22,689 nucleotides of DNA from Fidelibacterota bacterium (GCA_002717765.1 PBCB01000028.1:10320-33008); one strand, 5' to 3'; positions 7,731-17,781 are shown, counted from the first letter of the stretch. Translations and numbers: made by a program. Notes: a model not told the origin generated them from the sequence alone.

Positions 7731-8285
7731 CTAGGCGCTTCCACCTTGAGCAGACAAATTAGAAATCTCAATTCCATATGAACCAATAGCAAGCTCCCAC
7801 ATTTGCTCATCTCTATTATTAAATACAAAATCGGAAGATGTTTCTTGAATAATCCAGTCTCCATTTTCCACTTCAGACTCTAGTTGGCCTGGTGACCAGC
7901 CTGAATATCCCATCATAAATTTATATTTACATTTTTTATTTGATTGGACCATTTTCACTGATTCAATATGACTCGACATAAATAAATTATCTGAAATTTT
8001 AACGGAGTTTTTAATCATAATGTTGTTATCATGAACAACAATCCCCCTTTCTATAGATACCGGACCGCCAAAATAGAGCGACACATCACTATTTACTATA
8101 AAATCAATTTTTTTATTTAATTCACTTATGATTTTCAAGCTTAGATTTTTTTCTATCCTTTTATTAATTATTAATCCAATTGCACCATAACTATTATGTT
8201 CGCAAATGAAGATTACGGATTTGCTAAAGCGTTCATCTTGCATATGGGGCATGGCGATTATTATTTGATTTAATAAAGTCTTCAT
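7731..8285 (-). CDS. yqgE: YqgE/AlgH family protein (DUF179)
   Basis: This is a 184-residue protein of the YqgE/AlgH family at the usual length. Family features are an N-terminal F-S-K-S-V-I-F-I-C-E-H strand with GAIGLIINK (34-42), a GGPV turn (73-76) and the signature GYSGWSPGQLE (126-136) followed by G-D-W. The biochemical function of the family is not established. AlgH was named from alginate regulation in Pseudomonas, and related structures suggest a nucleic-acid or nucleotide-linked role, so no activity is claimed. The start at 8285 fits the conserved N-terminus (L-L-N-Q-I-I-I-A-M-P). It is divergent from uvrA across 132 bases and precedes the small TPR lipoprotein. No clear ribosome binding site is visible. 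Confidence 0.9.
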   Translation of the reverse strand: MKTLLNQIIIAMPHMQDERFSKSVIFICEHNSYGAIGLIINKRIEKNLSLKIISELNKKIDFIVNSDVSLYFGGPVSIERGIVVHDNNIMIKNSVKISDNLFMSSHIESVKMVQSNKKCKYKFMMGYSGWSPGQLESEVENGDWIIQETSSDFVFNNRDEQMWELAIGSYGIEISNLSAQGGSA

Positions 8286-8356
8286 TTTCTTTAAAAATAT
8301 TTCATCAATAATACACCAAACTTTTTTTGTATATAAACCACTAAATCTTTTTTTGA

Positions 8357-8376
8357 TACGAAAAGGAAAATTCGTA
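8357..8376. promoter_or_regulatory. Inverted repeat in yqgE-uvrA intergenic region
   Basis: TACGAA (8357-8362) and TTCGTA (8371-8376) are perfect 6-base arms around an 8-base A/G-rich spacer. The site lies 41 bases upstream of the uvrA start and 71 bases from the yqgE start. Because it sits between two divergent genes it cannot be a terminator for either. A regulator-binding site is plausible, and uvrA is often in the SOS regulon, but the motif does not match a LexA box I know. Confidence 0.4.
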
Positions 8377-8402
8377 ACTTCTAGGTCGGCATCAAATTCT
8401 CT

Positions 8403-8408
8403 TATAAT
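8403..8408 (+). promoter_or_regulatory. Candidate -10 element (TATAAT) for uvrA
   Basis: A perfect TATAAT ends 9 bases before the uvrA ATG. No good TTGACA lies at the usual spacing (TCTAGG at 8380-8385). If used, transcription would start within a few bases of the ATG, giving an almost leaderless mRNA, which fits the absence of a Shine-Dalgarno sequence. In AT-rich DNA such a hexamer can also arise by chance. Confidence 0.35.
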
Positions 8409-8417
8409 TATAAAATT

Positions 8418-11258
8418 ATGAAATCAAATATAGATAAAATAATAATCAAGGGCGCAAGACAACATAATTTAAAAAATGTTAATGTTGATATATTAAGAAA
8501 CAAGCTTGTAGTCGTAACGGGTTTATCCGGATCTGGAAAATCATCGTTAGCCTTTGACACTCTTTATGCTGAAGGACAAAGAAGATATGTTGAATCGCTT
8601 TCTTCGTACGCAAGGCAGTTTTTAGGGCTAATGGAAAAGCCTGATATTGATTATATAGAAGGCTTGTCGCCTGCAATATCTATTGAACAGAAAGCATCTG
8701 CAAGAAACCCTAGATCAACAGTTGGCACGGTTACAGAAATTCATGATTATTTAAGGCTATTATACGCCAATATAGGTAAGCCTCACTGTTGGATATGTAA
8801 TAGGCCAATACAAAAACAAACCGTGCAGCAAATTGTTGATTCTATCATGAAGTTCAAAAAAAATACAAAAATTAATATATTAGCACCGATAGTAAGAGGG
8901 CGAAAAGGTGAGCACAAAGGCGCACTTTCTAATGTGAAAAAAGAAGGATTTTTACGGGTACGTATAGATGGAAAAATAAAAAATATTGATGATAAAATTC
9001 AGCTAAACAAAAATAAAAAACATACAATCGAAATTGTTGTTGATAGATTAATTCTTGATGAAGATTATATGGATCGCTTAACAGAATCTGTAGAGCTTGC
9101 TTTAAAAATTGGTACGGGTATGATTATAATCCATGAATTACCTGATGGCGACCATTTATTCAGTGAGCATTTTTCATGTCCCCATTGTGAAGTATCTATG
9201 GAGGAATTATCAGCCAGAATGTTTTCGTTTAATTCTCCCTATGGCGCTTGCTCAAATTGCGATGGCTTGGGCTCTCATATGGAGATTGACCCTGAAATGA
9301 TTATTCCAGATAAAACAAAGTCAATAATTCAAGGAGCTATATTACCGCTTGGCGAGCAACCAAGGGGTAATTGGTATGGAAGTATATTAAAAAGCCTTTC
9401 AAAAAATTATAATTTTAGTTTTACAACGCCATGGTATAAGCTTGATCCAAAAATTCGAGAAATACTTTTAGTGGGGACTGGAAGTAAAAAATTAAAAATG
9501 CAATATTCATCTGAAAGATGGAGCGGTACCTACACGGGTGGGTGGGAAGGAGTAATTCCGAATCTTATGCGAAGGTACAAACAAACAAAGTCCAACCATA
9601 TTCGTGATTGGATAGAACAATTTATGAGCATGAGACCCTGTCCTAATTGTAAAGGATCTAGGCTAAAGAAAGAGTCAAGATCTGTCACCGTTAATAATAC
9701 GAGCTTAGGGGCCCTTTCTTCATATCCAATCAAAGAGATTAAATATTTTTTCGATAAAATGAAATTAAATGAAATGGATACAGCTATAGCTGATCAGATT
9801 ATTAAGGAAGTAAAAAAGCGAATCAGCTTTTTGATTGATGTTGGTCTTGATTATTTAACATTAGATAGATCTGCAACAACGCTTTCAGGAGGGGAAGCTC
9901 AAAGAATTAGGCTTGCTACACAAATTGGCAGTCAATTAGTAGGTGTTCTTTATATTTTAGATGAACCTTCAATTGGGCTACACCCAAGAGACAATAACCG
10001 TTTACTTGGTTCATTAAAAAAACTTAGAGATCTAGGGAATTCGATTATTGTTGTAGAACATGATCAGGAAACAATGGAAGAGGCTGATCAAATAATTGAT
10101 ATTGGTCCAGGTGCTGGAGAACATGGTGGAGAGATAGTATTTTCAGGCACCCCTAGTGAAATAATCAACTCAACCTCTTCAATCACTGGTCAATATTTAT
10201 CTGGTAAAAAATCTATCACTATTCCAAAGAAACGGCGAATAGGAAACGGTAAAAAAATATCTTTAAAACAAGCCTCGGGAAATAATCTCAGAGAAATTAA
10301 TACCACGTTCCCGCTTGAAAAATTTATTGTGGTAACCGGTGTTAGTGGCTCAGGAAAGAGCACCTTAGTAAACGAAACATTATACCCGATTTTATCAAAA
10401 GAATTGAATGGATCCAGGGCATATCCACTACCTTACAAAGAGGTCGAAGGCTTAGAGTATCTTGATAAAGTGATTGATATAAATCAAAAGCCTATAGGGC
10501 GAACACCTCGATCTAATCCCGCCACGTACACCGGAGTGTTTACGTTTATTAGAGATTTATTTGCCCAATTACCCGAATCAAAAATTAGAGGGTATAAACC
10601 AGGAAGATTTTCATTTAATGTTAAAGGTGGTCGATGTGAATCTTGTGAAGGTGATGGAATAATTAAGATTGAGATGAATTTTCTTCCAGATGTGTATGTT
10701 ACCTGTGAGGTGTGTAAAGGAGCTCGCTATAACAGAGAAACACTTGAGATTAAATATAAAAATAAAAATATTGCAGAAATACTAAATATGTCTGTTGAAG
10801 AATCGCTTAATTTTTTTACTAATATTCCACAGGTAATGAAAAAACTTACTACATTAAATGATGTTGGCTTAGGCTATATTAGATTAGGCCAACAAGCCAC
10901 TACGCTTTCTGGCGGTGAAGCACAGCGCATTAAGCTGTCAACAGAGCTTTCCAAGTCAAGTCGAGATAAAACATTTTATATTCTTGATGAACCCACAACA
11001 GGCTTACATTTTGAAGATGTAAAATTACTTCTAGGCGTTTTACAAAGACTTGTAGATAAAGGAAATACAGTGGTTGTGATAGAGCATAATTTGGATATCA
11101 TTAAAAGCGCAGATTGGATAATTGATCTTGGACCTGAGGGTGGTGTTGATGGGGGTGATTTAATTGCTGCTGGGACACCTGAAGAAATAATCAATCATAA
11201 ATCATCCTATACTGGTGAATTTCTAAAACAAATAATAAAGAAGAAAAAGGCAGCATAA
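8418..11258 (+). CDS. uvrA: UvrABC excinuclease subunit A
   Basis: The 946-residue UvrA (E. coli 940) is the DNA-damage sensor of nucleotide excision repair; as a dimer it loads UvrB. Both ABC cassettes are intact. The first has Walker [10 protein letters not shown] (35-43) and signature [11 protein letters not shown] from 489 followed by [12 protein letters not shown]. The second has Walker [10 protein letters not shown] (641-649) and signature [11 protein letters not shown] from 830 followed by [11 protein letters not shown]. Cys pairs of the zinc modules are C254/C257 with C278/C281, and CESC with CEVC in the second half; additional CxxC pairs occur at C124/C127 and in CPNCKGSR. No Shine-Dalgarno sequence precedes the ATG. 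Its stop overlaps the start of the next gene by one base, so a uvrA-transketolase transcript is likely. Confidence 0.97.
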   Translation: MKSNIDKIIIKGARQHNLKNVNVDILRNKLVVVTGLSGSGKSSLAFDTLYAEGQRRYVESLSSYARQFLGLMEKPDIDYIEGLSPAISIEQKASARNPRSTVGTVTEIHDYLRLLYANIGKPHCWICNRPIQKQTVQQIVDSIMKFKKNTKINILAPIVRGRKGEHKGALSNVKKEGFLRVRIDGKIKNIDDKIQLNKNKKHTIEIVVDRLILDEDYMDRLTESVELALKIGTGMIIIHELPDGDHLFSEHFSCPHCEVSMEELSARMFSFNSPYGACSNCDGLGSHMEIDPEMIIPDKTKSIIQGAILPLGEQPRGNWYGSILKSLSKNYNFSFTTPWYKLDPKIREILLVGTGSKKLKMQYSSERWSGTYTGGWEGVIPNLMRRYKQTKSNHIRDWIEQFMSMRPCPNCKGSRLKKESRSVTVNNTSLGALSSYPIKEIKYFFDKMKLNEMDTAIADQIIKEVKKRISFLIDVGLDYLTLDRSATTLSGGEAQRIRLATQIGSQLVGVLYILDEPSIGLHPRDNNRLLGSLKKLRDLGNSIIVVEHDQETMEEADQIIDIGPGAGEHGGEIVFSGTPSEIINSTSSITGQYLSGKKSITIPKKRRIGNGKKISLKQASGNNLREINTTFPLEKFIVVTGVSGSGKSTLVNETLYPILSKELNGSRAYPLPYKEVEGLEYLDKVIDINQKPIGRTPRSNPATYTGVFTFIRDLFAQLPESKIRGYKPGRFSFNVKGGRCESCEGDGIIKIEMNFLPDVYVTCEVCKGARYNRETLEIKYKNKNIAEILNMSVEESLNFFTNIPQVMKKLTTLNDVGLGYIRLGQQATTLSGGEAQRIKLSTELSKSSRDKTFYILDEPTTGLHFEDVKLLLGVLQRLVDKGNTVVVIEHNLDIIKSADWIIDLGPEGGVDGGDLIAAGTPEEIINHKSSYTGEFLKQIIKKKKAA

Positions 11259-13579
11259 TGAAAAACCCAAAAGATCTTAATCAATATTATAAGTATTGGG
11301 AAGTCACTAAGGACCTAATAGACCAATGCATTGATATAATGCTTAACTTGCGCCAGTCTGGACATCCTGGAGGCTCCAGATCTAAAGTACATGCGATGGT
11401 AACAACTTTACTTTCTGGTGCAATGAGGTGGGATATTAGAGATGCAGGAAAAAGATTTGCCGATCGATATGTTTTGGTAGCAGGACACACAAACCCTGTT
11501 GTATATGCGACTCTTGCAGTATTAAACGAAGCTCTAAGAATTAAATATAAACAAACAAAATTGGAAAAATACACTCATCATAAAGGTGAAGATTTTCAAT
11601 TAGTCTGGGAAGATTTAATTACCTTGAGAAATAATAAAGGCCTACCAGGCCATGCTGAAATGGAAGGCAAAACATTATTTTTTAAATTTAATACAGGGCC
11701 AAGTGGCCATGGTTCACCTGCTGCTGCTGGAGAAGCGCTTGCTTTAAAATTAGCAAAAACTCCGGAGGTTAAAGTTTTTGCATTTGAGGGAGAGGGTGGC
11801 CTAACAACGGGCGCATCCCATGAAACAATCAATTCCGCATGGGGTCTTGGTTTGGGTAATTTGATTTATTTTGTTGATTGGAATGATTTTGGTATTGATG
11901 CACGTCCTTTTAGCTCAATTGTTTATGGTTCACCCAATGATTGGTTCGGTTCGCATGGATGGCATGTTGAAGGAGCATCAAATGTAGAGGATTGGGATGA
12001 GCTTACAAATGCCTATCACAAATTATTAGTAGAAAATGCGGATTCCAATACTCCCAAGGTGATTTACGGAAAAGGAATAAAAGGAAGAGGATATCACAAA
12101 AAAGATTATGCAAGTCATGGTTCTCCGCATAAACGAAATTCAGAACTTTTTTGGAAAACAAAAGAGGATTTTGCTGAAAAATATAATATAGAATTTAATG
12201 GTTTTGCTGAAGCTGAAGCTTCTAACCGCGAGGCACAAGAACATCAGGCTAAATCCTATTTTGACACTGTGTTTTCCGTGCTTCATTCAAACCAGGAATT
12301 AGTCGATTATTTAGCAGATACTTTAATTGAATTAGGTGAGTCAGTTCCTGAAAAATTAGATGATTGCAAAATCACAATAAAAAATCCAGCTGATGATTCA
12401 AAACTTTTTAACGTTAATTCATTACCAGAAACCTTATTTGTAGACCCAGGAACTAAAGCTCCAAATAGAGTCGGTTTATCAAAATATGCTAGCTATATAA
12501 ATTCACGCTCTATAGATAAATATGGAAGACCTCTTGTTATAGCAATGAGTGCAGATTTAGCAGACTCTACTAATATTTCAGGGTTTGCAAAAGGATTTGA
12601 AGGTTCAAAAGATCTAGGATTGTATGACTATAAAACAAACCAAGAAAGCCCTCTGATTCCGCAGGGAATCACAGAATTCACTAATTCTGGAATGCTTGCT
12701 GGATTAGCAACAGTTAACTTTGATGAAAAACCATACGAAGCGTTTAATGGTTTCTATGGTGCAATGAGCACTTATGGCTCATTTAGTTATTTAAAATATG
12801 GCCCTATCAGGTTATTTAGCCAACTTGCCCAGGATTCAAATTTAAAAGTTGGTAAATTAATTTGGATTGCTGGTCATTCGGGGCCCGAGACTGCAGAAGA
12901 TAGTCGAACGCACTTTGGTATTTTTGCTCCAGGTGTGACGCAATTATTTCCTGATGGCCATATAATTAATCTACACCCATGGGAGCACAATGAAGTTGCA
13001 CCTTCGCTTGCTGCTGCCTTATCTACTGATGTTCCAATAGTCGCATTACACCTTACCAGGCCACCAGTGGAAATTCCTGATCGTAAAAAATTAGGTATGG
13101 CATCACACCTTGATGCATCTAAAGGTGCTTACATTATTAAAGACTATAATAATGATAAAGAAAAAATGGGAGTGATTATTGTTAGGGGCACTAGCTCAAC
13201 GAGTTCCGTAGTTAGCTTAATTGATCAATTAAAACAAAACGGCCCAAACGTAAAAATAGTATCAGCTATTTCCTGGGAATTATTTTCTAAACAATCAAAA
13301 GATTATCAAGAAAATATAATAAGCCATACAGAATGGTCAGACTCTATGGTCATTACAAATGGCGCATTACGGTTGATGCATAAATGGATTTCAAATAAAA
13401 TAGTTGAACAATACAGCATGAGCCCAGATTTTGATAATAGATGGAGAACGGGTGGATCGGTTGATGAGATTGTTGCTGAATCAAAACTTGATAGCAAAAG
13501 CATCATGGATGGAATTATAAAGTTTGCCAATGAACGACCTAAAAGACTAGAATTAATTAAAAAATCACTACCCTCATAA
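11258..13579 (+). CDS. Transketolase-like thiamine-diphosphate enzyme
   Basis: This 773-residue single-chain enzyme has the transketolase domain order: cofactor domain, pyrimidine domain and C-terminal domain. It is about 110 residues longer than E. coli transketolase (663). Conserved features are SGHPG (H36), AGHTN (H77), TGPSGHG, SADLADS and GITEF with E473 as the likely cofactor-activating Glu. H540, D548 and H552 keep the exact spacing of E. coli H461, D469 and H473, which contact the sugar phosphate. This supports a ketol-transfer enzyme and argues against a pyruvate dehydrogenase E1. The odd point is the diphosphate/Mg motif: GEG (178-180) followed 28 residues later by N209, where the family normally has GDG. 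The motif near 575 reads HPWEHNE, without the usual Arg. The true substrate is therefore uncertain. The gene starts on the last base of the uvrA stop codon. Confidence 0.85.
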   Translation: MKNPKDLNQYYKYWEVTKDLIDQCIDIMLNLRQSGHPGGSRSKVHAMVTTLLSGAMRWDIRDAGKRFADRYVLVAGHTNPVVYATLAVLNEALRIKYKQTKLEKYTHHKGEDFQLVWEDLITLRNNKGLPGHAEMEGKTLFFKFNTGPSGHGSPAAAGEALALKLAKTPEVKVFAFEGEGGLTTGASHETINSAWGLGLGNLIYFVDWNDFGIDARPFSSIVYGSPNDWFGSHGWHVEGASNVEDWDELTNAYHKLLVENADSNTPKVIYGKGIKGRGYHKKDYASHGSPHKRNSELFWKTKEDFAEKYNIEFNGFAEAEASNREAQEHQAKSYFDTVFSVLHSNQELVDYLADTLIELGESVPEKLDDCKITIKNPADDSKLFNVNSLPETLFVDPGTKAPNRVGLSKYASYINSRSIDKYGRPLVIAMSADLADSTNISGFAKGFEGSKDLGLYDYKTNQESPLIPQGITEFTNSGMLAGLATVNFDEKPYEAFNGFYGAMSTYGSFSYLKYGPIRLFSQLAQDSNLKVGKLIWIAGHSGPETAEDSRTHFGIFAPGVTQLFPDGHIINLHPWEHNEVAPSLAAALSTDVPIVALHLTRPPVEIPDRKKLGMASHLDASKGAYIIKDYNNDKEKMGVIIVRGTSSTSSVVSLIDQLKQNGPNVKIVSAISWELFSKQSKDYQENIISHTEWSDSMVITNGALRLMHKWISNKIVEQYSMSPDFDNRWRTGGSVDEIVAESKLDSKSIMDGIIKFANERPKRLELIKKSLPS

Positions 13580-13611
13580 TGTTGAAAATTTGACGACCTT
13601 GAATCATTTTT

Positions 13612-13626
13612 GTAGGTTCCAACTAC
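13612..13626. promoter_or_regulatory. Short inverted repeat upstream of ruvB
   Basis: GTAG (13612-13615) and CTAC (13623-13626) flank a 7-base spacer; five T residues follow at 13628-13632. It could be a weak terminator for the transketolase-like gene or an operator for ruvB. The 4-base stem is short, so either reading is tentative. The rest of the 82-base gap (13580-13661) shows nothing I can name. Confidence 0.25.
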
Positions 13627-13661
13627 GTTTTTATTAATATTTTATCTATTTTGAGCCAAAT

Positions 13662-14684
13662 TTGACCGAAATCCATATTAATGACCCCCAGCCGTTTGAT
13701 GAAGATTTAGCAGTAGAAAAATCTCTTAGGCCAAATCAAATGAACGAGTTTATTGGTCAAAAGGAAATAGTAGATAGCCTAAAACTTTATATTGAAGCAG
13801 CAAATAAGCGTGGTGAATCACTAGATCACGTTCTTTTTTTTGGCCCACCAGGGTTAGGCAAAACTACTCTTTCAATCATCATCGCTAGGGAACTTGGCGT
13901 TAATATAAAACAAACCTCTGGACCGGTACTAGATCGTGCAGGTGATTTAGCCGGAATACTTACAAGCCTTGAAGATAAAGATGTGTTTTTTATTGATGAA
14001 ATTCATCGGTTAAATGCAATTGTAGAAGAATATCTTTATTCAGCTATGGAAGATTATAGAATTGAAATTATGATTGATAAAGGTCCAAGCGCACGAAGTG
14101 TTCAATTGAACGTGGAGCCATTTACTCTGGTTGGAGCAACAACACGCCTGGGAAGCCTCACTTCCCCCTTAAGAGATCGTTTTGGTGTGATACTTAGATT
14201 CGATTATTATGAAACCGATGATTTATATGAAATAATTAAACGCTCTGCTGAAATTTTGGATGTTGAAATAGATAAAGATGGCGCATTAGAACTCGCTAGT
14301 AGATCAAGGGGAACACCAAGAATTGCTAATCGTATATTAAGACGAACACGTGACTATGCCGAAGTAAAAGCCAATGGTAAAATCAATGCATCCGTTGCAA
14401 AGGATTCATTATCATCTCTTGGAATTGATCAATACGGACTTGATTCAATGGATCGAATGATTCTTGAAACATTAATTGATAAATTCAGTGGTGGTCCAGT
14501 AGGGCTCAACTCCCTTGCGGTTGCAGTAAGCGAAGATGTTTCAACGATTGAAGATGTTTATGAACCATATTTAATTAAAGAAGGATTTATTCAGCGGACC
14601 AACCGAGGGCGCATCGCCCAAGAAAAATCCTATACACATTTAGGAAAAACTATAACAAAAAAACAACAAAGGTTATTTGAATGA
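13662..14684 (+). CDS. ruvB: Holliday junction branch-migration ATPase RuvB
   Basis: The 340-residue product (E. coli 336) is the hexameric AAA+ motor that, with RuvA, drives Holliday-junction branch migration. Walker A is GPPGLGKTT (61-69), Walker B includes IDEIHR (111-116), and sensor/arginine-finger sequence [18 protein letters not shown] is present. A C-terminal winged-helix domain contains [12 protein letters not shown] and ends with [14 protein letters not shown]. The start is TTG: the frame is closed by TAA at 13635 and contains no ATG or GTG before the conserved N-terminus. The first internal Met (27) would cut into the ATPase domain. No Shine-Dalgarno sequence precedes the TTG. Its stop overlaps queA in an ATGA arrangement. 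No ruvA or ruvC lies in the window. Confidence 0.95.
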   Translation: MTEIHINDPQPFDEDLAVEKSLRPNQMNEFIGQKEIVDSLKLYIEAANKRGESLDHVLFFGPPGLGKTTLSIIIARELGVNIKQTSGPVLDRAGDLAGILTSLEDKDVFFIDEIHRLNAIVEEYLYSAMEDYRIEIMIDKGPSARSVQLNVEPFTLVGATTRLGSLTSPLRDRFGVILRFDYYETDDLYEIIKRSAEILDVEIDKDGALELASRSRGTPRIANRILRRTRDYAEVKANGKINASVAKDSLSSLGIDQYGLDSMDRMILETLIDKFSGGPVGLNSLAVAVSEDVSTIEDVYEPYLIKEGFIQRTNRGRIAQEKSYTHLGKTITKKQQRLFE

Positions 14685-15733
14685 TTGAAAAAAAGAAAAA
14701 ATGGAAACTCGCAGATTTTGATTATCCATTACCAGAGAAATATATAGCACAATATCCAGCAAAACGAAGAGACCAGTCTAAGCTTATGGTAATACATAAA
14801 GACTCTGGCGAAATCGAACACAAAACGTTTTCCAATCTTCCTGACTATCTCAGAAAAAATGATTTATTAATTACAAACAATACCAAAGTTTTTCCTGCAA
14901 GGCTATATGCAAACAAGGATCGCACTGAGGCAAAGGTGGAGGTTTTCTTATTAAGAGAGCTTGAAAATGATCTGTGGGAAGTTATGGTTCGACCTGCAAG
15001 AAAAGTACGCATCGGAAATAAATTAATGTTTACTAAAAATGTTTATTGTGACGTAATTGATAATACAATATCTGGTGGGCGTGTAGTAAGGTTTGAATAT
15101 GAAAATGAAGATATCTATGAAGTTATAGACAAGGTCGGTATTTCTCCACTTCCGCCATATATAAAGCGTGAATCTGAACCAAAAGATAAAATTAGGTATC
15201 AAACTGTGTTTGCAGAACAAAGAGGAGCCGTAGCTGCCCCAACAGCTGGATTGCATTTTACAGATGGCTTGATTAGTAGAATCCATAAAAAAGGAGCTAA
15301 AACCGCTCATACTACACTACATATTGGACTAGGAACATTTCGACCTGTTCAAGTAGAAGATTTGAATCGCCATCAAATGGATTCTGAATATTTCGAGGTT
15401 TCACCACAAACTGCCCTTAAGATCAATGAAACAAAAAAAAGAAGAAGAAAAGTCTTTGCTGTTGGCACATCAACTGTCCGCTCATTAGAGACCGTTGCAG
15501 TTTCAGGCTTTCAAGTTTCTCCTAAACGTGGCTGGACAGATAAGTTTGTTTATCCGCCATATGATTTTAAGATGGTTGATGCAATGATCACTAATTTTCA
15601 CCAACCAAAAAGCACATTGCTAATGATGGTTTCCGCATTTTGCCATCGAGATCTCATTATGAAAGCATATAGAGAAGCAAAGAAAAACAATTATAGGTTT
15701 TTAAGTTATGGTGATGCAATGTTAATTATGTAG
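14681..15733 (+). CDS. queA: tRNA preQ1(34) S-adenosylmethionine ribosyltransferase-isomerase
   Basis: QueA transfers the ribosyl part of S-adenosylmethionine to preQ1 at the wobble base of GUN-anticodon tRNAs, giving epoxyqueuosine. The 350-residue length is normal (E. coli 356). Diagnostic stretches are an N-terminal [31 protein letters not shown] (64-75), the signature [22 protein letters not shown] (173-194), [12 protein letters not shown] and the C-terminal [18 protein letters not shown]. It starts by ATGA overlap with ruvB, a frequent neighbour pair in bacteria, and is followed after 11 bases by ispD. A tgt gene, which would insert preQ1, is not in the window. Confidence 0.96.
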   Translation: MIEKKKKWKLADFDYPLPEKYIAQYPAKRRDQSKLMVIHKDSGEIEHKTFSNLPDYLRKNDLLITNNTKVFPARLYANKDRTEAKVEVFLLRELENDLWEVMVRPARKVRIGNKLMFTKNVYCDVIDNTISGGRVVRFEYENEDIYEVIDKVGISPLPPYIKRESEPKDKIRYQTVFAEQRGAVAAPTAGLHFTDGLISRIHKKGAKTAHTTLHIGLGTFRPVQVEDLNRHQMDSEYFEVSPQTALKINETKKRRRKVFAVGTSTVRSLETVAVSGFQVSPKRGWTDKFVYPPYDFKMVDAMITNFHQPKSTLLMMVSAFCHRDLIMKAYREAKKNNYRFLSYGDAMLIM

Positions 15734-15744
15734 CATTTGAATTC

Positions 15745-16422
15745 ATGATTACATCTGCGATTATTCCAGCCGCTGGATCTGGATTAAGATTTGGCGAAAA
15801 AAAACAACTTAAAGAAATCAATGGAATGCCATTGATACATTATACGCTTTTACCATTTATTTCTTCAAAAATGATTGATGAAATCATCATAGCTGTTTCT
15901 AAAGATGATATAAATATTATTAATTCAGTTGTTAAAACAATTAATTCAACGAAGCCTATGATAATTGTTGAGGGTTCATCAACTAGGCAAGGCTCTATTA
16001 AAAATGCTTTAAAAGAAATTAATGACCAATCCAAATGTATTTGTATTCATGATGCAGTTAGGCCGTTTATCCAAAAAGAACTAATAGAAAAAACGATCTC
16101 ATCTTTAAAGGATTGTGACGCTGTTATTGTTGGGAATAAATCTACCGATACTCTAAAAGAAGTTTCAAACAATGTAATTACTAACACCATAGATAGAGAA
16201 AAAATATGGCAGGTTCAAACCCCCCAAGTTTTTTTAAAGAACGCCCTTTTAAGTGCCTATAGCTATGCTGATAAAGAAAACATAATTGGCACAGATGACG
16301 CCATTCTATTAGAAAAAGCCGGTTATGAGGTAAAAATTATTAATGATAGATCTATCAATTTTAAAATAACAACGAAGGAAGATTGGATAGTAGCCGAAGC
16401 GCTATTTAATCATATGAAATAA
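15745..16422 (+). CDS. ispD: 2-C-methyl-D-erythritol 4-phosphate cytidylyltransferase
   Basis: IspD couples CTP with methylerythritol 4-phosphate to give CDP-methylerythritol, the third step of the MEP isoprenoid pathway. The 225-residue protein (E. coli 236) has the nucleotide-binding N-terminus IIPAAGSGLRFG followed by KKQ, the central motif CIHDAVRPF, the IWQVQTPQVF segment and a C-terminal G-T-D-D-A. The stop codon overlaps the ispF start by one base, so the two are probably translationally coupled. It is part of the ruvB-queA-ispD-ispF-ispE run. Confidence 0.95.
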   Translation: MITSAIIPAAGSGLRFGEKKQLKEINGMPLIHYTLLPFISSKMIDEIIIAVSKDDINIINSVVKTINSTKPMIIVEGSSTRQGSIKNALKEINDQSKCICIHDAVRPFIQKELIEKTISSLKDCDAVIVGNKSTDTLKEVSNNVITNTIDREKIWQVQTPQVFLKNALLSAYSYADKENIIGTDDAILLEKAGYEVKIINDRSINFKITTKEDWIVAEALFNHMK

Positions 16423-16901
16423 TGTATAAAGTAGGAATTGGTTATGACGTTCATCAATTAAAAAAAGGTGAACAATTGATTTTGGGTGGCGTGAAAATAC
16501 AATTTGATTACGGAATAGTTGGGCATTCAGATGGAGACGTATTGGTGCATTCTATTATTGATTCAATCTTAGGGGCTTCCGCCCAAGGTGATATAGGCAA
16601 TTTTTTCCCTAGTAGTGACGCTCGATTGAAAAATTATAGCAGCCTTAAAATGTTGAATACTATTTACAATGAAGTGATTAAAGATAACTTCATTGTTAAT
16701 CATATTGATTCAGTTATTATTCTACAGAAACCCAATGTTTCAAATTTTATTGAAGAAATGAAAAGCAATATTTTAAGTAATATTGATATAGGCAAATCTT
16801 CAATTTCAATAAAAGCGACTACTACTGACCACCTAGGGTTTATTGGTAAAGGCAAAGGAATTGCTTGTCAAGCTATCGCAACATTAATTAATAATAATTA
16901 A
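16422..16901 (+). CDS. ispF: 2-C-methyl-D-erythritol 2,4-cyclodiphosphate synthase
   Basis: IspF cyclises CDP-methylerythritol 2-phosphate with release of CMP, the fifth MEP step. The 159 residues match the family exactly in size. Metal ligands are in GYDVHQ near the N-terminus (D and H) and in the signature VGHSDGDVLVHSIIDSILGA. The GDIGNFFPSSD loop and C-terminal KATTTDHLGFIGKGKGIA are also typical. The enzyme works as a trimer with a metal ion at each subunit interface. It begins on the last base of the ispD stop and lies 3 bases before ispE. In this cluster ispF precedes ispE, although IspE acts before IspF. Confidence 0.96.
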   Translation: MYKVGIGYDVHQLKKGEQLILGGVKIQFDYGIVGHSDGDVLVHSIIDSILGASAQGDIGNFFPSSDARLKNYSSLKMLNTIYNEVIKDNFIVNHIDSVIILQKPNVSNFIEEMKSNILSNIDIGKSSISIKATTTDHLGFIGKGKGIACQAIATLINNN

Positions 16902-16904
16902 TTA

Positions 16905-17735
16905 ATGATATTAAAATCAAACTCAAAAGTGAATTTGGGCTTAAAGATTTTAAATCAACGCCCAGATGGAATGCATAATATTATAACACTATATAAGGAA
17001 ATTGATTTTGGTGATATAATTCAAATTAAAAAGAAGAAAGAAGGTTGCTCCATTCAATCCAATGTTGAATGGATCCCCATGGATAAGTCAAATTTATGTT
17101 ATCAGGCATATGATTTATTGAGCAAAGAAGTAAATAAAGACCTAGGCGTTGTAATAAATATAGATAAAAAAATACCAACAGGTAGTGGCATTGGAGGGGG
17201 CTCAGCAAACGCTGCAACTATGTTAAAAGGATTAAATTTACTTTATAGTCTTAGATTGAAAAAAAATATTCTTGAAAAAATTGGTTCAAATATTGGAGCT
17301 GATGTCCCATTTTTTATTAGAGGAGGTTCTCAAATTGGTGAGGAAACCGGATATAAGCTGACCCCAATTAATTTCAATTTAACTGATAATCTATTATTAG
17401 TAATCCCAGATATTTCAATTAGTACAAAATGGGCATATAGTAAGGTAAAAAATAAATTGAATTCTGAAGACAATATAGCTAAGTTCGCGGACTTGAAGAG
17501 AAATAATTTTCTCTCATTTGAGTTTTTTGAGAATGATTTTGAAAAGATTGTGATTCCTGCATATCCAGAGATTGGAGCTATTAAAAATAAGTTATTAGAT
17601 AGCGGTGCAAAATTTGCCAGTCTGTCGGGAAGTGGTTCGACTGTGTATGGAATTTTTGACGATGAGGCTAAACTAAAAAAAGCTGAGTCATTTTTCCATA
17701 ATTCGCACTTAACCATTCTAGCAAATCCTGTCTAA
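16905..17735 (+). CDS. ispE: 4-(cytidine 5'-diphospho)-2-C-methyl-D-erythritol kinase
   Basis: IspE is the GHMP kinase that phosphorylates the 2-hydroxyl of CDP-methylerythritol, the fourth MEP step. The 276-residue protein (E. coli 283) opens with S-N-S-K-V-N-L-G-L. It has the ATP-binding glycine loop PTGSGIGGGSANAA, the catalytic-site sequence IGADVPFFI and a C-terminal GHMP motif with ASLSGSGSTVYGIF. The start is 3 bases after the ispF stop and no Shine-Dalgarno sequence is seen; re-initiation after ispF is plausible. It is the last protein gene before tRNA-Gln. Confidence 0.95.
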   Translation: MILKSNSKVNLGLKILNQRPDGMHNIITLYKEIDFGDIIQIKKKKEGCSIQSNVEWIPMDKSNLCYQAYDLLSKEVNKDLGVVINIDKKIPTGSGIGGGSANAATMLKGLNLLYSLRLKKNILEKIGSNIGADVPFFIRGGSQIGEETGYKLTPINFNLTDNLLLVIPDISISTKWAYSKVKNKLNSEDNIAKFADLKRNNFLSFEFFENDFEKIVIPAYPEIGAIKNKLLDSGAKFASLSGSGSTVYGIFDDEAKLKKAESFFHNSHLTILANPV

Positions 17736-17781
17736 CTTTTTTTGAATCCACCCTTTTCATAAATTAACAAAGAATATGTAC

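Noticed and set aside
11258..13579. Pyruvate dehydrogenase E1 or phosphoketolase
   Set aside because: The H540/D548/H552 spacing, SADLADS and domain order match transketolase; nothing specific to E1 or phosphoketolase is seen.
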